A program made the position numbers and the translations under genes. Of a stretch of 64,000 bases of DNA, positions 24,673-33,731 are shown piece by piece. The DNA lies in NCBI RefSeq assembly GCF_036924535.1, contig NZ_JAZHRT010000001.1, forward strand, positions 992,001 through 1,056,000, given 5' to 3'. The stretch comes from Bradyrhizobium sp. AZCC 2262. GTDB taxonomy: Bacteria; Pseudomonadota; Alphaproteobacteria; Rhizobiales; Xanthobacteraceae. Below the pieces are notes generated by a model that worked only from the letters and a program-made list of their open reading frames with translations, was not told the origin of the DNA and made no database searches. Position 1 is the first letter of the stretch, and each line of letters opens with the position of its first letter.

Positions 24673-25791
24673 ATGCAGAGAACCAAAGCCCCGTTCCGCG
24701 CCGACGAGGTCGGCAGCCTGTTGCGGCCACCGCGCATCAAGGAAGCGCGCGCCAGACTGGAGAAGGGCGAGATCACCGCGGAGGACCTGCGCAAGGCCGA
24801 GGACCTCGAGATCGAAAAGGTCGTACACAAGCAGGCTTCCATCGGCCTGAAGCTCGCGACCGACGGCGAATTCCGCCGCTCCTGGTGGCATTTCGATTTT
24901 CTGGCCAAGCTCACCGGCTGCGAATTGTTCCATCCCGACACGGGCATCCAGTTCGCTGGCGTGGAGACGAGGCACGACGCCGTCCGCGTGATCGGCAAGC
25001 TCGACTTCCCCGACAACCATCCGATGCTGGATCATTTCCGCTTCCTGAAGAAGCATACCGACACGGCCCACGTCACGGCGAAGATGACGATCCCGTCGCC
25101 CGCCGTGCTGCATTTCCGCGGCGGTCGCAAGGCGATCTCGAAGGAGGTCTATCCCGACCTCGAGGAGTTCTACCTCGACCTCGGCAAGACCTATCGCAAG
25201 GCGGTAAAGGCGTTCTACGACGCCGGCTGCCGCTACCTGCAGTTCGACGATACCGTGTGGGCCTATCTCTGTTCGCAGGACGAGTTGCAGAAGGCGCGCG
25301 AGCGCGGCGACAACCCCGATGGCCTGCAGGAAATCTACGCGCGCGTCATCAACTATGCGCTGGCCGAGCGGCCGGCCGACATGGTGGTCACCACGCATGT
25401 CTGCCGCGGCAATTTCCGCTCGACCTGGATCTCGTCCGGCGGCTACGAGCCGGTGGCCGAGACCATGCTGGTCGGCACCAATTACGACGGCTATTTCCTC
25501 GAATATGATTCCGACCGTGCCGGCGGCTTCGAGCCGCTGCGCTATTTGCCGAAGGGCAACAAGGTCGTCGTGGTCGGCGTCATCACCTCGAAGTTCGGCG
25601 AGTTGGAGAAGAAGGACGACATCAAGCGCCGCCTCGAAGAGGCCGCCAAATTCGCGCCGCTCGACCAGCTCGCGGTGTCGCCGCAATGCGGCTTCGCATC
25701 GACTGAGGAAGGCAACATCCTGTCCGAGGAAGAGCAATGGGCCAAGCTGAGCCTCGCGGTCGAAGTCGCGAACGAGGTGTGGGGGAAGTAA
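24673..25791 (+). CDS. MetE C-terminal-domain-like methyltransferase (cobalamin-independent methionine synthase family)
   Basis: A 372-residue single-barrel protein related to the catalytic half of MetE, which moves a methyl group to a thiol using zinc. Seen: FRADEVGSLLRPP at the N-terminus (substrate region), DGEFRRSWWHFDF, LQFDDTVWAYLC, the zinc-ligand pair in THVCRGNF and a third ligand in SPQCGFAS. It lacks the N-terminal half of full MetE, so it is probably not the main methionine synthase; such short homologues act on other thiols or methyl donors. GGGAG precedes the ATG at 24673. Its place after an ABC importer and before a flavin monooxygenase suggests catabolism of an imported sulfur or methylated compound (inference). 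Confidence 0.85.
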   Translation: MQRTKAPFRADEVGSLLRPPRIKEARARLEKGEITAEDLRKAEDLEIEKVVHKQASIGLKLATDGEFRRSWWHFDFLAKLTGCELFHPDTGIQFAGVETRHDAVRVIGKLDFPDNHPMLDHFRFLKKHTDTAHVTAKMTIPSPAVLHFRGGRKAISKEVYPDLEEFYLDLGKTYRKAVKAFYDAGCRYLQFDDTVWAYLCSQDELQKARERGDNPDGLQEIYARVINYALAERPADMVVTTHVCRGNFRSTWISSGGYEPVAETMLVGTNYDGYFLEYDSDRAGGFEPLRYLPKGNKVVVVGVITSKFGELEKKDDIKRRLEEAAKFAPLDQLAVSPQCGFASTEEGNILSEEEQWAKLSLAVEVANEVWGK

Positions 25792-26966
25792 GCGCTTCTC
25801 CATCGTTGCGCGACGGCGGGAGGGATTTCATAACGCCAACCCGTGACGCCATCATTATCGGTGCGGGCCCCGCGGGGCTCGCTTGCGCCGTGACGATGCG
25901 CGCGGCGGGGCTTGACGTGATGGTGCTGGAGAAAGCCGGCCAGGTCGGCGCGGTGTGGCGGCGGCATTACGACCGGCTTCATCTCCACACCGACCGCAAC
26001 CATTCCGGCCTGCCGGGGATGCCGATGCCGCCGGACTATCCGGCCTATCCGTCGCGGGCGCAGATGGTCTCCTACCTCGAAAACTACGCGGCCCGGTTTC
26101 AGATCAAGCCGGTCTTCGGCACCAAGGTCTCGCGCCTCCGGCGCGATGGCGTGCGCTGGCTTGTCGATACGTCACTTGATGCGATCTCGGCGCCGGTCGT
26201 GGTGGTGGCGACCGGCATAGCGGGCGCGCCCTACCGTCCGTCCTGGCCGGGAATGGATATCTATTCGGGCGCGGTCGTTCACAGCAGCAACTATCGAAAT
26301 CCCGAGGCGTTTTCCGGCCAGCGCGTGCTCGTCATCGGTTTCGGCAATTCCGGCGGCGAGATCGCGCTCGATCTTGCTAATGGCGGCGTCGATGTCGCCT
26401 TGGCCGTTCGCAGTCCGGTCCAGATCATCCCGCGCGATCTGCTCGGCTTTCCGATTCTGTCGTGGGCGATCCTGTACCGGCGGTTGCCCGCGCGTCTCGT
26501 CGATTTCATCAACGCGCCGGTGCTGCGGCTGGCCGTGGGCGATTTCGAGAAGCTCGGCCTCAGGCGTGCCGCGAAGGGACCGCGCCAGATGATTGAAGAG
26601 GACGGGCGCGTGCCGCTGATCGATATCGGCACGCTCGCCAAAATCAGGGACGGCTCGATCAAGGTGCGCGGCGGTGTCGATCGCTTCACGGCCGAGGGTG
26701 TCGTATTCAGCGATGCAAGCACCGAAAAATTCGACGCCGTCATCCTCGCAACCGGATTCCGTCCCGATCTGCGCCGGCTGGTGCCTGGTGTCGAGGGCGT
26801 GTTCGATAGCCATGGCATGCCGCTGGTCACGGGATCGGCGACCAACGTGCCGGGGCTTTACTTCTGCGGCCAGATCACGGTGCCGACCGGGCAATTGCGC
26901 GAAATCGGCATCGAGGCGCAGCGGATCGCGAAGGCCGCGACGGCCTATGTGGCGCGCGCGGCCTGA
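25779..26966 (+). CDS. Flavin-containing monooxygenase-like NAD(P)/FAD oxidoreductase
   Basis: Two-dinucleotide-domain flavoprotein of the FMO/YUCCA-like group, about 395 residues. FAD motif IIIGAGPAGLACAV lies at the start, the FMO-type YSGAVVHSSNYRNPE mid-protein, the NADPH motif VIGFGNSGGEIAL next, and an ATGFRPD end motif near the C-terminus. The start is unclear: GTG at 25779 is given, TTG at 25806 is possible, and the only good ribosome site (GGGAGGG, 25818-25824) faces an ATA codon at 25830. It follows the MetE-like gene, overlapping or nearly so, at the end of the second importer operon. Likely oxygenates a nitrogen or sulfur compound (inference). Confidence 0.85.
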   Translation: MGEVSASPSLRDGGRDFITPTRDAIIIGAGPAGLACAVTMRAAGLDVMVLEKAGQVGAVWRRHYDRLHLHTDRNHSGLPGMPMPPDYPAYPSRAQMVSYLENYAARFQIKPVFGTKVSRLRRDGVRWLVDTSLDAISAPVVVVATGIAGAPYRPSWPGMDIYSGAVVHSSNYRNPEAFSGQRVLVIGFGNSGGEIALDLANGGVDVALAVRSPVQIIPRDLLGFPILSWAILYRRLPARLVDFINAPVLRLAVGDFEKLGLRRAAKGPRQMIEEDGRVPLIDIGTLAKIRDGSIKVRGGVDRFTAEGVVFSDASTEKFDAVILATGFRPDLRRLVPGVEGVFDSHGMPLVTGSATNVPGLYFCGQITVPTGQLREIGIEAQRIAKAATAYVARAA

Positions 26967-27018
26967 TTATTTCTCCGCCGGATAGACAGGTTCATCAAGG
27001 GCTCCTCCATCTGCAATC

Positions 27019-27068
27019 TGGACGGCAACTTGGTTTTCTGCTATAATTTGTAGCACTACGATTTGTAG
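27019..27068 (+). promoter_or_regulatory. Promoter with two tandem BlaI/MecI-like operators
   Basis: A -35-like TGGACG (27019-27024) and a perfect -10 TATAAT (27042-27047) are 17 bases apart. Two 13-base imperfect palindromes, CTATAATTTGTAG (27041-27053) and CTACGATTTGTAG (27056-27068), lie in tandem with centres 15 bases apart; the first covers the -10 box. CTACA...TGTAG is the core of BlaI/MecI-family operators, which control beta-lactamase genes. The gene downstream (27201) encodes a beta-lactamase-fold hydrolase. No blaI or blaR1 gene lies nearby in this window. Confidence 0.65.
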
Positions 27069-27200
27069 CATATGGGATGAGCGACATGCTGACCTGCCTC
27101 AACGAGCTTCCGCGCTAGCAACCCGGTTGGACAAACACCATGCTGTCGCCGCGCCTCATCCCGGACAGGCGCCATCTGCTGTTCAGGCCGAGAAGCTTCA

Positions 27201-28943
27201 ATGTCTCATTCATCTGCCGAGGCACCCACCACGCCGATTTCCGCGATTGTCTCCGATCTCGATCATCTCGCCGCCGAAGTCATGGCCGACTGGAAGGTAC
27301 CGGGCGTAGCGCTCGCCGTGGTGCAGGATGGCAAGGTGGCGCTGACGCGGGCCTATGGTCAACGCGATGTCGAGGCGGGCCTGCCGGTTACGCCGGCGAC
27401 GCAGTTCGTGATCTGCTCGATCACCAAATCTTTCACCGCGAGCGCCATCGCGCTGCTGCACCATGAGGGGCGGCTCGACTGGACCAGGCCGGTGCGCGAC
27501 TACATGCCCGAGTTTCGCCTGAGCGACACGGTCGCGACCGAGCGGGTCACGGTGCGCGACCTGCTCTGCCATCAGTCGGGGTTGCCGCGCCATGACTGGG
27601 TGCATTTTGCAGGCGATCGGGCACCGTCCGAAATGCTCGGTGTCATGCGGCATCTTGAATTGAGCCGCGATATCCGCACAGCCTGGCAATACAACAACCT
27701 CTGCTACAACGTCGCGGGTCTGCTCATCGAACGCCTCAGCGGACGAAGTTTTGAGGCGTTCATCCGCACACGGCTGACAGATCGGCTCGGCATGACCGTC
27801 GGCTTCGGTCTGGACGATCTTGAGGCCTCGGATGAAGCGGCGCGGCCGTATATGATGCACGAGGATACGAGGCTGCCGGCCATGCGTCTGCCGATCCGCA
27901 CCACGGCGGCAGGCGCGATCAACACCTCGGTCACCGGCCTCGCGAACTGGATGCGGCTGCATCTGGGTAAAGGCGAGTTCGACGGCGAGCGTCTGCTGCC
28001 GGCAGCGCTGATCGGCGAATTGCATGCGCCGCGAGTCTACAACACCGCGCCGGGCCACGCTGAATTCGGCGATGCGCATTATGGCCTTGGTTTCCAGTTG
28101 AACAGCTATCGCGGTGACCGGCTGGTGTTTCACGGCGGCGGCTGGCCCGGCTGGGGGACGCTGATGACGCTGGTGCCGGACTTCGGCATCGGAATTGCCG
28201 TCTTCACCAATCGCAGTCCAAGCGAAGTGCCGTCGACGCTGACCTGGTACATCATCGACCGGCTGCGCGGCCGCGAGCCGGTCGAGTGGCGCGCACGCTC
28301 TCGCAAGCAGCGCGACGAATTCATCGCCCATATGCAGGCCGACAAGGACGCGCGGGAGAAGGCGCGTCACAAGAACACGCAGCCGGCGCACGAACTCGCG
28401 GCCTATGCCGGCGATTACGAGCATCCTGCCTACGGCGTGATGTCGGTCAGGGAACAGGACGGCGCACTGCGCTGGACGTGGCGCGGCATGTTCGCGCCCT
28501 TGATGCACCGCCACTACGAGACGTTCGAACTGCCCGAGGTGCCGGACCGCCTGCTGCCGGACCGGCTCGCCATCACCTTCCTGACCGATCGCGATGGCAA
28601 CATTGTCAGCCTGTCGACGCCGCTGGAGCCGATGGTAAAGGACATCGTTTTTGCACGCCTTGCGGCTGGCGACTGCACCGACCCCGCGTTCCGCGCACGA
28701 TGCGTCGGCCACTTCAAGAGCGGCGCGATAACGCATCGTGTCACGCTGGACAGCGAAAACCGCCTTGTGCTGAAGCCCGACTACCAGCCGGCCTATCGCC
28801 TCGCGCCCGAGCAGGGAAGAAGGTTCCGCATCGTCGAGCTGGAGGGCTTCGTCGTCGAATTTCGCGGCGAGGGGATCACGATCGATGAGGTGATCTTCCA
28901 TCAGCCGAACGGCACCTTCGTTGCGCAGCGTGTGGAGGAGTAG
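27201..28943 (+). CDS. Serine hydrolase of the class C beta-lactamase / penicillin-binding-protein fold
   Basis: A 580-residue protein whose first about 370 residues are a beta-lactamase/transpeptidase-like domain: nucleophile S73 and K76 in ICSITKSF, Y164 and N166 in WQYNNLCYN, and FHGGGWPGW as the third active-site strand. The C-terminal about 200 residues resemble the DUF3471-type extension found behind such domains. No signal peptide is evident, so it may act in the cytoplasm as an esterase or peptidase rather than as a beta-lactamase. AGAAG precedes the ATG. The upstream twin operators suggest control by a BlaI-like repressor. Substrate unknown. Confidence 0.87.
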   Translation: MSHSSAEAPTTPISAIVSDLDHLAAEVMADWKVPGVALAVVQDGKVALTRAYGQRDVEAGLPVTPATQFVICSITKSFTASAIALLHHEGRLDWTRPVRDYMPEFRLSDTVATERVTVRDLLCHQSGLPRHDWVHFAGDRAPSEMLGVMRHLELSRDIRTAWQYNNLCYNVAGLLIERLSGRSFEAFIRTRLTDRLGMTVGFGLDDLEASDEAARPYMMHEDTRLPAMRLPIRTTAAGAINTSVTGLANWMRLHLGKGEFDGERLLPAALIGELHAPRVYNTAPGHAEFGDAHYGLGFQLNSYRGDRLVFHGGGWPGWGTLMTLVPDFGIGIAVFTNRSPSEVPSTLTWYIIDRLRGREPVEWRARSRKQRDEFIAHMQADKDAREKARHKNTQPAHELAAYAGDYEHPAYGVMSVREQDGALRWTWRGMFAPLMHRHYETFELPEVPDRLLPDRLAITFLTDRDGNIVSLSTPLEPMVKDIVFARLAAGDCTDPAFRARCVGHFKSGAITHRVTLDSENRLVLKPDYQPAYRLAPEQGRRFRIVELEGFVVEFRGEGITIDEVIFHQPNGTFVAQRVEE

Positions 28944-28957
28944 AGCAACTGAAGGCA

Positions 28958-29039
28958 CGTCATTCCGGGGCGATGCAAAGCATCGAACCCGGAATCTCGA
29001 GATTCCGGGTCTGGTGCTGCGCACCATCCCGGAATGACG
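28958..29039. repeat. Palindromic repeat, CGTCATTCCGG...CCGGAATGACG family, copy 2
   Basis: About 82 bases with ends CGTCATTCCGGGGC and ATCCCGGAATGACG and an inner CCCGGAATCTCGAGATTCCGGG. It lies between the convergent ends of the hydrolase and TPR-caspase genes, where the hairpin could act on both transcripts. Confidence 0.75.
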
Positions 29040-29055
29040 ATACGCGAGCGCACCC

Positions 29056-30807
29056 TCACTTCTCCGCAAGATAAACCTCGCCCAGCAGCGACGAGTTCGA
29101 CCACGGCACCTGCTTGCCCTTGGTGGCCGCGACCACCTCGGCCCGTACCCGCGTCAGCATCTGCTGCACCTCCAGCCCGGGCGTGCCGATATGGCGGGTC
29201 AGCGCGGCCGAGAACGGACTGTTGGGGCCTTCGCCGTCGAGCGCGACCTGTCCGGGCGCTGTTGCGAATGCGATCAGCGTGCCCGCACCCAAGGTCGAGC
29301 CGGCCCCGAGCGTAGCAGGCGCGGCGAGCCCCGAGCCGGCTTCGATGTCACGGGCTGGACCTGCGGAAGCAAGCTTCGGCGCCATCGGGTTGTTGCGGCA
29401 GGCATCGAGGATCAGGATGTTGGTGCGGACCTGATCGTCGAGGCCGGCCATGATCGTATCCATGTCCATCATCGATTCCGTCATGCCGCTGCCGGCGCGA
29501 AACTCGATGTCGATTGGCACCAGGTAGTTGCGGCCGTCGATCTGCACGCCGTGACCGGCGTAGTAGACCACCGCCACCTGCGACCGCGCGGCATCGCGCA
29601 GAAAGTCGCGGATCGTCGCCTGCATCGCCGTGCGGTCGAGGTCGGTGCCTTCCGTCACCACGAATCCGATGTCGCGCAGGCTTTTTGCCATCGCGCGCGC
29701 ATCATTGGCCGGATTGGGCAGCGGCCTGACATGCGCATAGGCGTTGTTGCCGATCACCAGCGCGACGCGCCTGACGGTCTCTCTGCCGGTATCTGCGCGT
29801 TTGCGCTGCTCTGCCGCGGCAGGCGGCGACCGGCTCGCCGCTCCCACCGGTGAAGCCGGCGCGGCTTTGCTGACTGACGGCACTGGCGCTGCGGTTGCCG
29901 TTCGCGGCGCGGGTGGTGGCGTCTCTGACAATAGCGACAGTCGAACCTTCGCGGTTGCCTGGTTGGCCTTGCTGCCGGCGTCGGAGGCCTTGCCTTCGAG
30001 TGCCGCGGCATAATCCTGCCTGGCGCGGTCGAAATCGCCTTTGGCCTCATAGGCGAGCGCGCGATGGCTATAGGCCGAGATCAGCACGCTGCCGGGCGGC
30101 GTCATGATGTTGGCCGGCGCTTTTGCTTTCGCGAGCCGGATCGCCTCGGTCGTGTCGGCGATGGCGCGATCGAGATCGCCCTTGGCGCGCCAGATCACCG
30201 CGCGGCTGGTCAACGGCTGCGGCAATGTCGGATCAAGCCGGATCGCTTCGTTGATGTCGGCCAGCGCGCCATCGAGATCGCCGAGTGCGCGTTTCGAAAT
30301 GCCGCGGTTCTGCCAGGAGAACGCTGACGGCGGACCGAGCTTGATCGATTGATCGTAGTCGGCGATCGCCTTGGCGTATTCGCCCTTGGAGCGCCAGGCG
30401 TTGCCGCGGTTGTGAAAGATGATGCCGCTCGGCGGCCCGATCCGCAGCGCGTCGTTGAAATCCGCGATGGCGATGTCGTCCTCGCCCTTGTCGTAATAGG
30501 CCGAGCCGCGCAAATTGTAGAGGGCAACGCTGGGATGCAGGCGGATCGCTTCGGAGGCGTCCGCGATCACCTGGTTGTAGTTGCCCTTCTTGTTCCAGCC
30601 GACCGCGCGCCAGAAATAGATGGTCGCGAGCTTCTCGCCGGCAAACACTTTCAGCGCGATGATCTTGTTGCAGGCGTCGATCTGCTGATCCGCCGGCGTG
30701 GTGTCGGTGGTGCAGAGCGGTCCGAGTTGCGCGCGCGATTGGGCGAGGGAAGGCGCCGACCACAGCGCGGCGGCGAGCAGGCTAAGCATCAGGATTGCGC
30801 GGCGCAT
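29056..30807 (-). CDS. Secreted TPR-repeat caspase-family (peptidase C14) protein
   Basis: 583 residues in four parts: signal peptide (1-23, ending SLAQS); six or so tetratricopeptide repeats (about 60-275, e.g. YFWRAVGWNKKGNYNQVIAD); a proline/alanine linker (about 295-335); and a C-terminal caspase-like domain starting RRVALVIGNNAYAHV. The catalytic dyad is visible: H419 in VVYYAGHG and C470 in ILDACRNNP. Bacterial caspase-fold proteins cleave after arginine or lysine and often have TPR partners. The signal peptide puts this one in the periplasm. It is divergent from the methyltransferase gene. Its target is unknown. Confidence 0.9.
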   Translation of the reverse strand: MRRAILMLSLLAAALWSAPSLAQSRAQLGPLCTTDTTPADQQIDACNKIIALKVFAGEKLATIYFWRAVGWNKKGNYNQVIADASEAIRLHPSVALYNLRGSAYYDKGEDDIAIADFNDALRIGPPSGIIFHNRGNAWRSKGEYAKAIADYDQSIKLGPPSAFSWQNRGISKRALGDLDGALADINEAIRLDPTLPQPLTSRAVIWRAKGDLDRAIADTTEAIRLAKAKAPANIMTPPGSVLISAYSHRALAYEAKGDFDRARQDYAAALEGKASDAGSKANQATAKVRLSLLSETPPPAPRTATAAPVPSVSKAAPASPVGAASRSPPAAAEQRKRADTGRETVRRVALVIGNNAYAHVRPLPNPANDARAMAKSLRDIGFVVTEGTDLDRTAMQATIRDFLRDAARSQVAVVYYAGHGVQIDGRNYLVPIDIEFRAGSGMTESMMDMDTIMAGLDDQVRTNILILDACRNNPMAPKLASAGPARDIEAGSGLAAPATLGAGSTLGAGTLIAFATAPGQVALDGEGPNSPFSAALTRHIGTPGLEVQQMLTRVRAEVVAATKGKQVPWSNSSLLGEVYLAEK

Positions 30808-30995
30808 CAGGTCCCCGTGAATGGCGGTCGCGAGTGGCGGATACCGCTTTGTTGCCCCTCGCGGAGCGGGGGTTCAAGGCCGGGCGCTAGTGCCTGCTGA
30901 CTGCTAGCGGCGGGCTTTCCTTTGGTGGGCAGATCGTGGTAGGACGGGGCCGTCGCCTGAAGCTGCCCACCGACGTTTCCCAAAACCCTTGCCCG

Positions 30996-32348
30996 ATGAA
31001 GAACGACCAGATCCTCAGCCAGATCACCGACTTCTGCCGCCAGTCCGACATGGCGGAGACGACGTTTGGCCGCCGGGTGGTCAACGACGGCAAGCTGGTG
31101 CATCGGTTGCGCGAGGGCAAGCGCATCACGATCGACACGCTGGACCGCATCCAGGCCTATATCGCGGCGTCCACCGGCGCGCTGCCGCCGCCACGGGGCC
31201 TCGAAGTGCCGCCAGAAAAGCGCGATCCGCGGGGCAATTTCAGGTTTTTCGAGAACCGTCAGAAATACCTGCTGTTCGTCCATACCTGCAGCGAAAAGCG
31301 GGTGATTGCGGAGCGAGTGGGGCTGGAGCTCGCGAGCCTTCATCCCCGCCCGCCGGCGCTGCGGGTGTTCGACGCCGGCGTCGGCGACGGCACGGTGCTG
31401 GCGCGGGTGATGCGCTCGATGCACGGCCGCTTTCCCCACATGCCGTTCTATATCGCTGGCAAGGAGTTGAGCCTGGAGGACGTCCGGCTGACGCTCGACA
31501 AGGTGCCGGACCGGCTGTTCGAGCACCCGGCGACCGTCTTTGTCCTCACCAACATGTATTACGCCGAGGCGCCCTGGCTGACGCCGGCCTCGCCGGCCGC
31601 GGCGGCGGGCATGATCTGGCATGAGGTCGCCCTGCGCGGGGCCTCTTCGGGCGAATTCGAGGCCCAGATCGCAGAACTTGGGCCATTTCTGGAACAAAAC
31701 TGGCGGGCCAATATCAGCCCCAAATCGGGCATGCCGACCTATGAACGCCCGGTGGCGCTGGTCGTGTACCGGGAGGATCACCGGTTCCTGCTTGATTCGA
31801 TCATCCCGCGGGCGGGCCGGACCGAGGCCAATTTTGACCTTGTGATCGCTTCCCAGCCCTATCGGGCAAAATCCTCTGTGAATTTCCGCGCCAAGCGGAT
31901 CATTGCGCCGCTGGCTAGGTCTTTGCGGGCAGGGGGCCGCTTGATTGGAATTCACTCTCACGGGCAGGATCCCGGCCTGGAAATCATCCAGTCGGTCTGG
32001 CCCGGAGAAAATCCTTTCGCGGTGAGCCGTCATGAGCTATTGCGCGCGGTGAAATACGAGCTGGGGTCGGCCGGGCGCGACCTCAACTTTAATGTCTACG
32101 CCGATAACCGTTCGATCTTCCGTTATGATATGGAAGCGCTGCCCAACGAGGTCACCGGCTCGATCGGAACCTCGACGGCCTTTGCAGCGTGGAATGCGGC
32201 GGTGTATGTCGCCCAGATCGAAGACGACCGGTTGACGGAAATGACTGAAAACAGCCGAACCCTCGATGCCACCAGAGAGGTTCTGCGCAAGCACAATGGG
32301 CTTTGGTTTTACGACGAATCCTACGTCATTTCGCGCCGTCGCGACTGA
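30996..32348 (+). CDS. Helix-turn-helix / SAM-dependent methyltransferase fusion protein
   Basis: 450 residues from the ATG at 30996 (the frame is open to 30936, but no ribosome site favours either start). Residues about 1-58 resemble a small Cro/C1-like DNA-binding domain (AETTFGRRVVNDGKLVHRLR then TIDTLDRIQAYI). After a linker, a class I methyltransferase domain starts with motif I VFDAGVGDGT at 124-133. Later parts, FDLVIASQPYR (about 280) and RSLRAGGRLIGIHSHGQ (about 308-324), fit the post-motif strands. It is the first gene before metK and ahcY, 60 bases upstream of metK. It could be a SAM-using enzyme or a SAM-sensing regulator; neither is shown. I do not know a named family. Confidence 0.7.
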   Translation: MKNDQILSQITDFCRQSDMAETTFGRRVVNDGKLVHRLREGKRITIDTLDRIQAYIAASTGALPPPRGLEVPPEKRDPRGNFRFFENRQKYLLFVHTCSEKRVIAERVGLELASLHPRPPALRVFDAGVGDGTVLARVMRSMHGRFPHMPFYIAGKELSLEDVRLTLDKVPDRLFEHPATVFVLTNMYYAEAPWLTPASPAAAAGMIWHEVALRGASSGEFEAQIAELGPFLEQNWRANISPKSGMPTYERPVALVVYREDHRFLLDSIIPRAGRTEANFDLVIASQPYRAKSSVNFRAKRIIAPLARSLRAGGRLIGIHSHGQDPGLEIIQSVWPGENPFAVSRHELLRAVKYELGSAGRDLNFNVYADNRSIFRYDMEALPNEVTGSIGTSTAFAAWNAAVYVAQIEDDRLTEMTENSRTLDATREVLRKHNGLWFYDESYVISRRRD

Positions 32349-32374
32349 CATTCCGGGATAGACAACACAGACAG

Positions 32375-32391
32375 CCGCCGGGATCCGGCGG
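32375..32391. other. Hairpin in the metK leader
   Basis: CCGCCGG-GAT-CCGGCGG, a perfect 7-base-pair stem, lies 18 bases before the metK ATG and ahead of its AAGGGG ribosome site. There is no T-run. It does not match the SAM-II or SAM/SAH riboswitch patterns I know. It may simply stabilise the transcript or terminate weakly between the two genes. Confidence 0.4.
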
Positions 32392-32408
32392 GAACAAGGG
32401 GTTGGTTG

Positions 32409-33605
<1,197 letters not shown>

Positions 33606-33611
33606 TCCCTG

Positions 33612-33709
33612 CGTCATTCCGGGGCGCTCGCGACAGCGAGCGAACCCGGAATCCCTATCCATCATTTCGAGATTCCGGGTTCGGCTCTTTTGGGCGACCC
33701 GGAATGACG
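33612..33709. repeat. Palindromic repeat, CGTCATTCCGG...CCGGAATGACG family, copy 3
   Basis: About 98 bases with the same ends as copies at 21177 and 28958 and an extra inner segment (CCCTATCCATCATTTCGA). It starts seven bases after the metK stop and ends 22 bases before ahcY. Being inside a likely operon, it could act as an mRNA processing or stability element. Confidence 0.75.
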
Positions 33710-33731
33710 AGCTAGAAAACAGGAACCTCGC

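Noticed and set aside
24655..25791. Calling the MetE-like gene a full methionine synthase
   Set aside because: At 372 residues it has only the catalytic-barrel half. True MetE is about 750 residues, so the main role in methionine synthesis is unsupported.
27086..27118. Ten-residue leader peptide (MLTCLNELPR) in the hydrolase leader
   Set aside because: It has an ATG with a GGATGAG sequence before it, but nothing such as a run of rare or regulated codons or an attenuator hairpin supports function.
32349..32408. A SAM riboswitch (SAM-II or SAM/SAH type) before metK
   Set aside because: Only a simple 7-base-pair hairpin is present. The pseudoknot core and conserved bases of these riboswitches are not seen in the 60-base leader.
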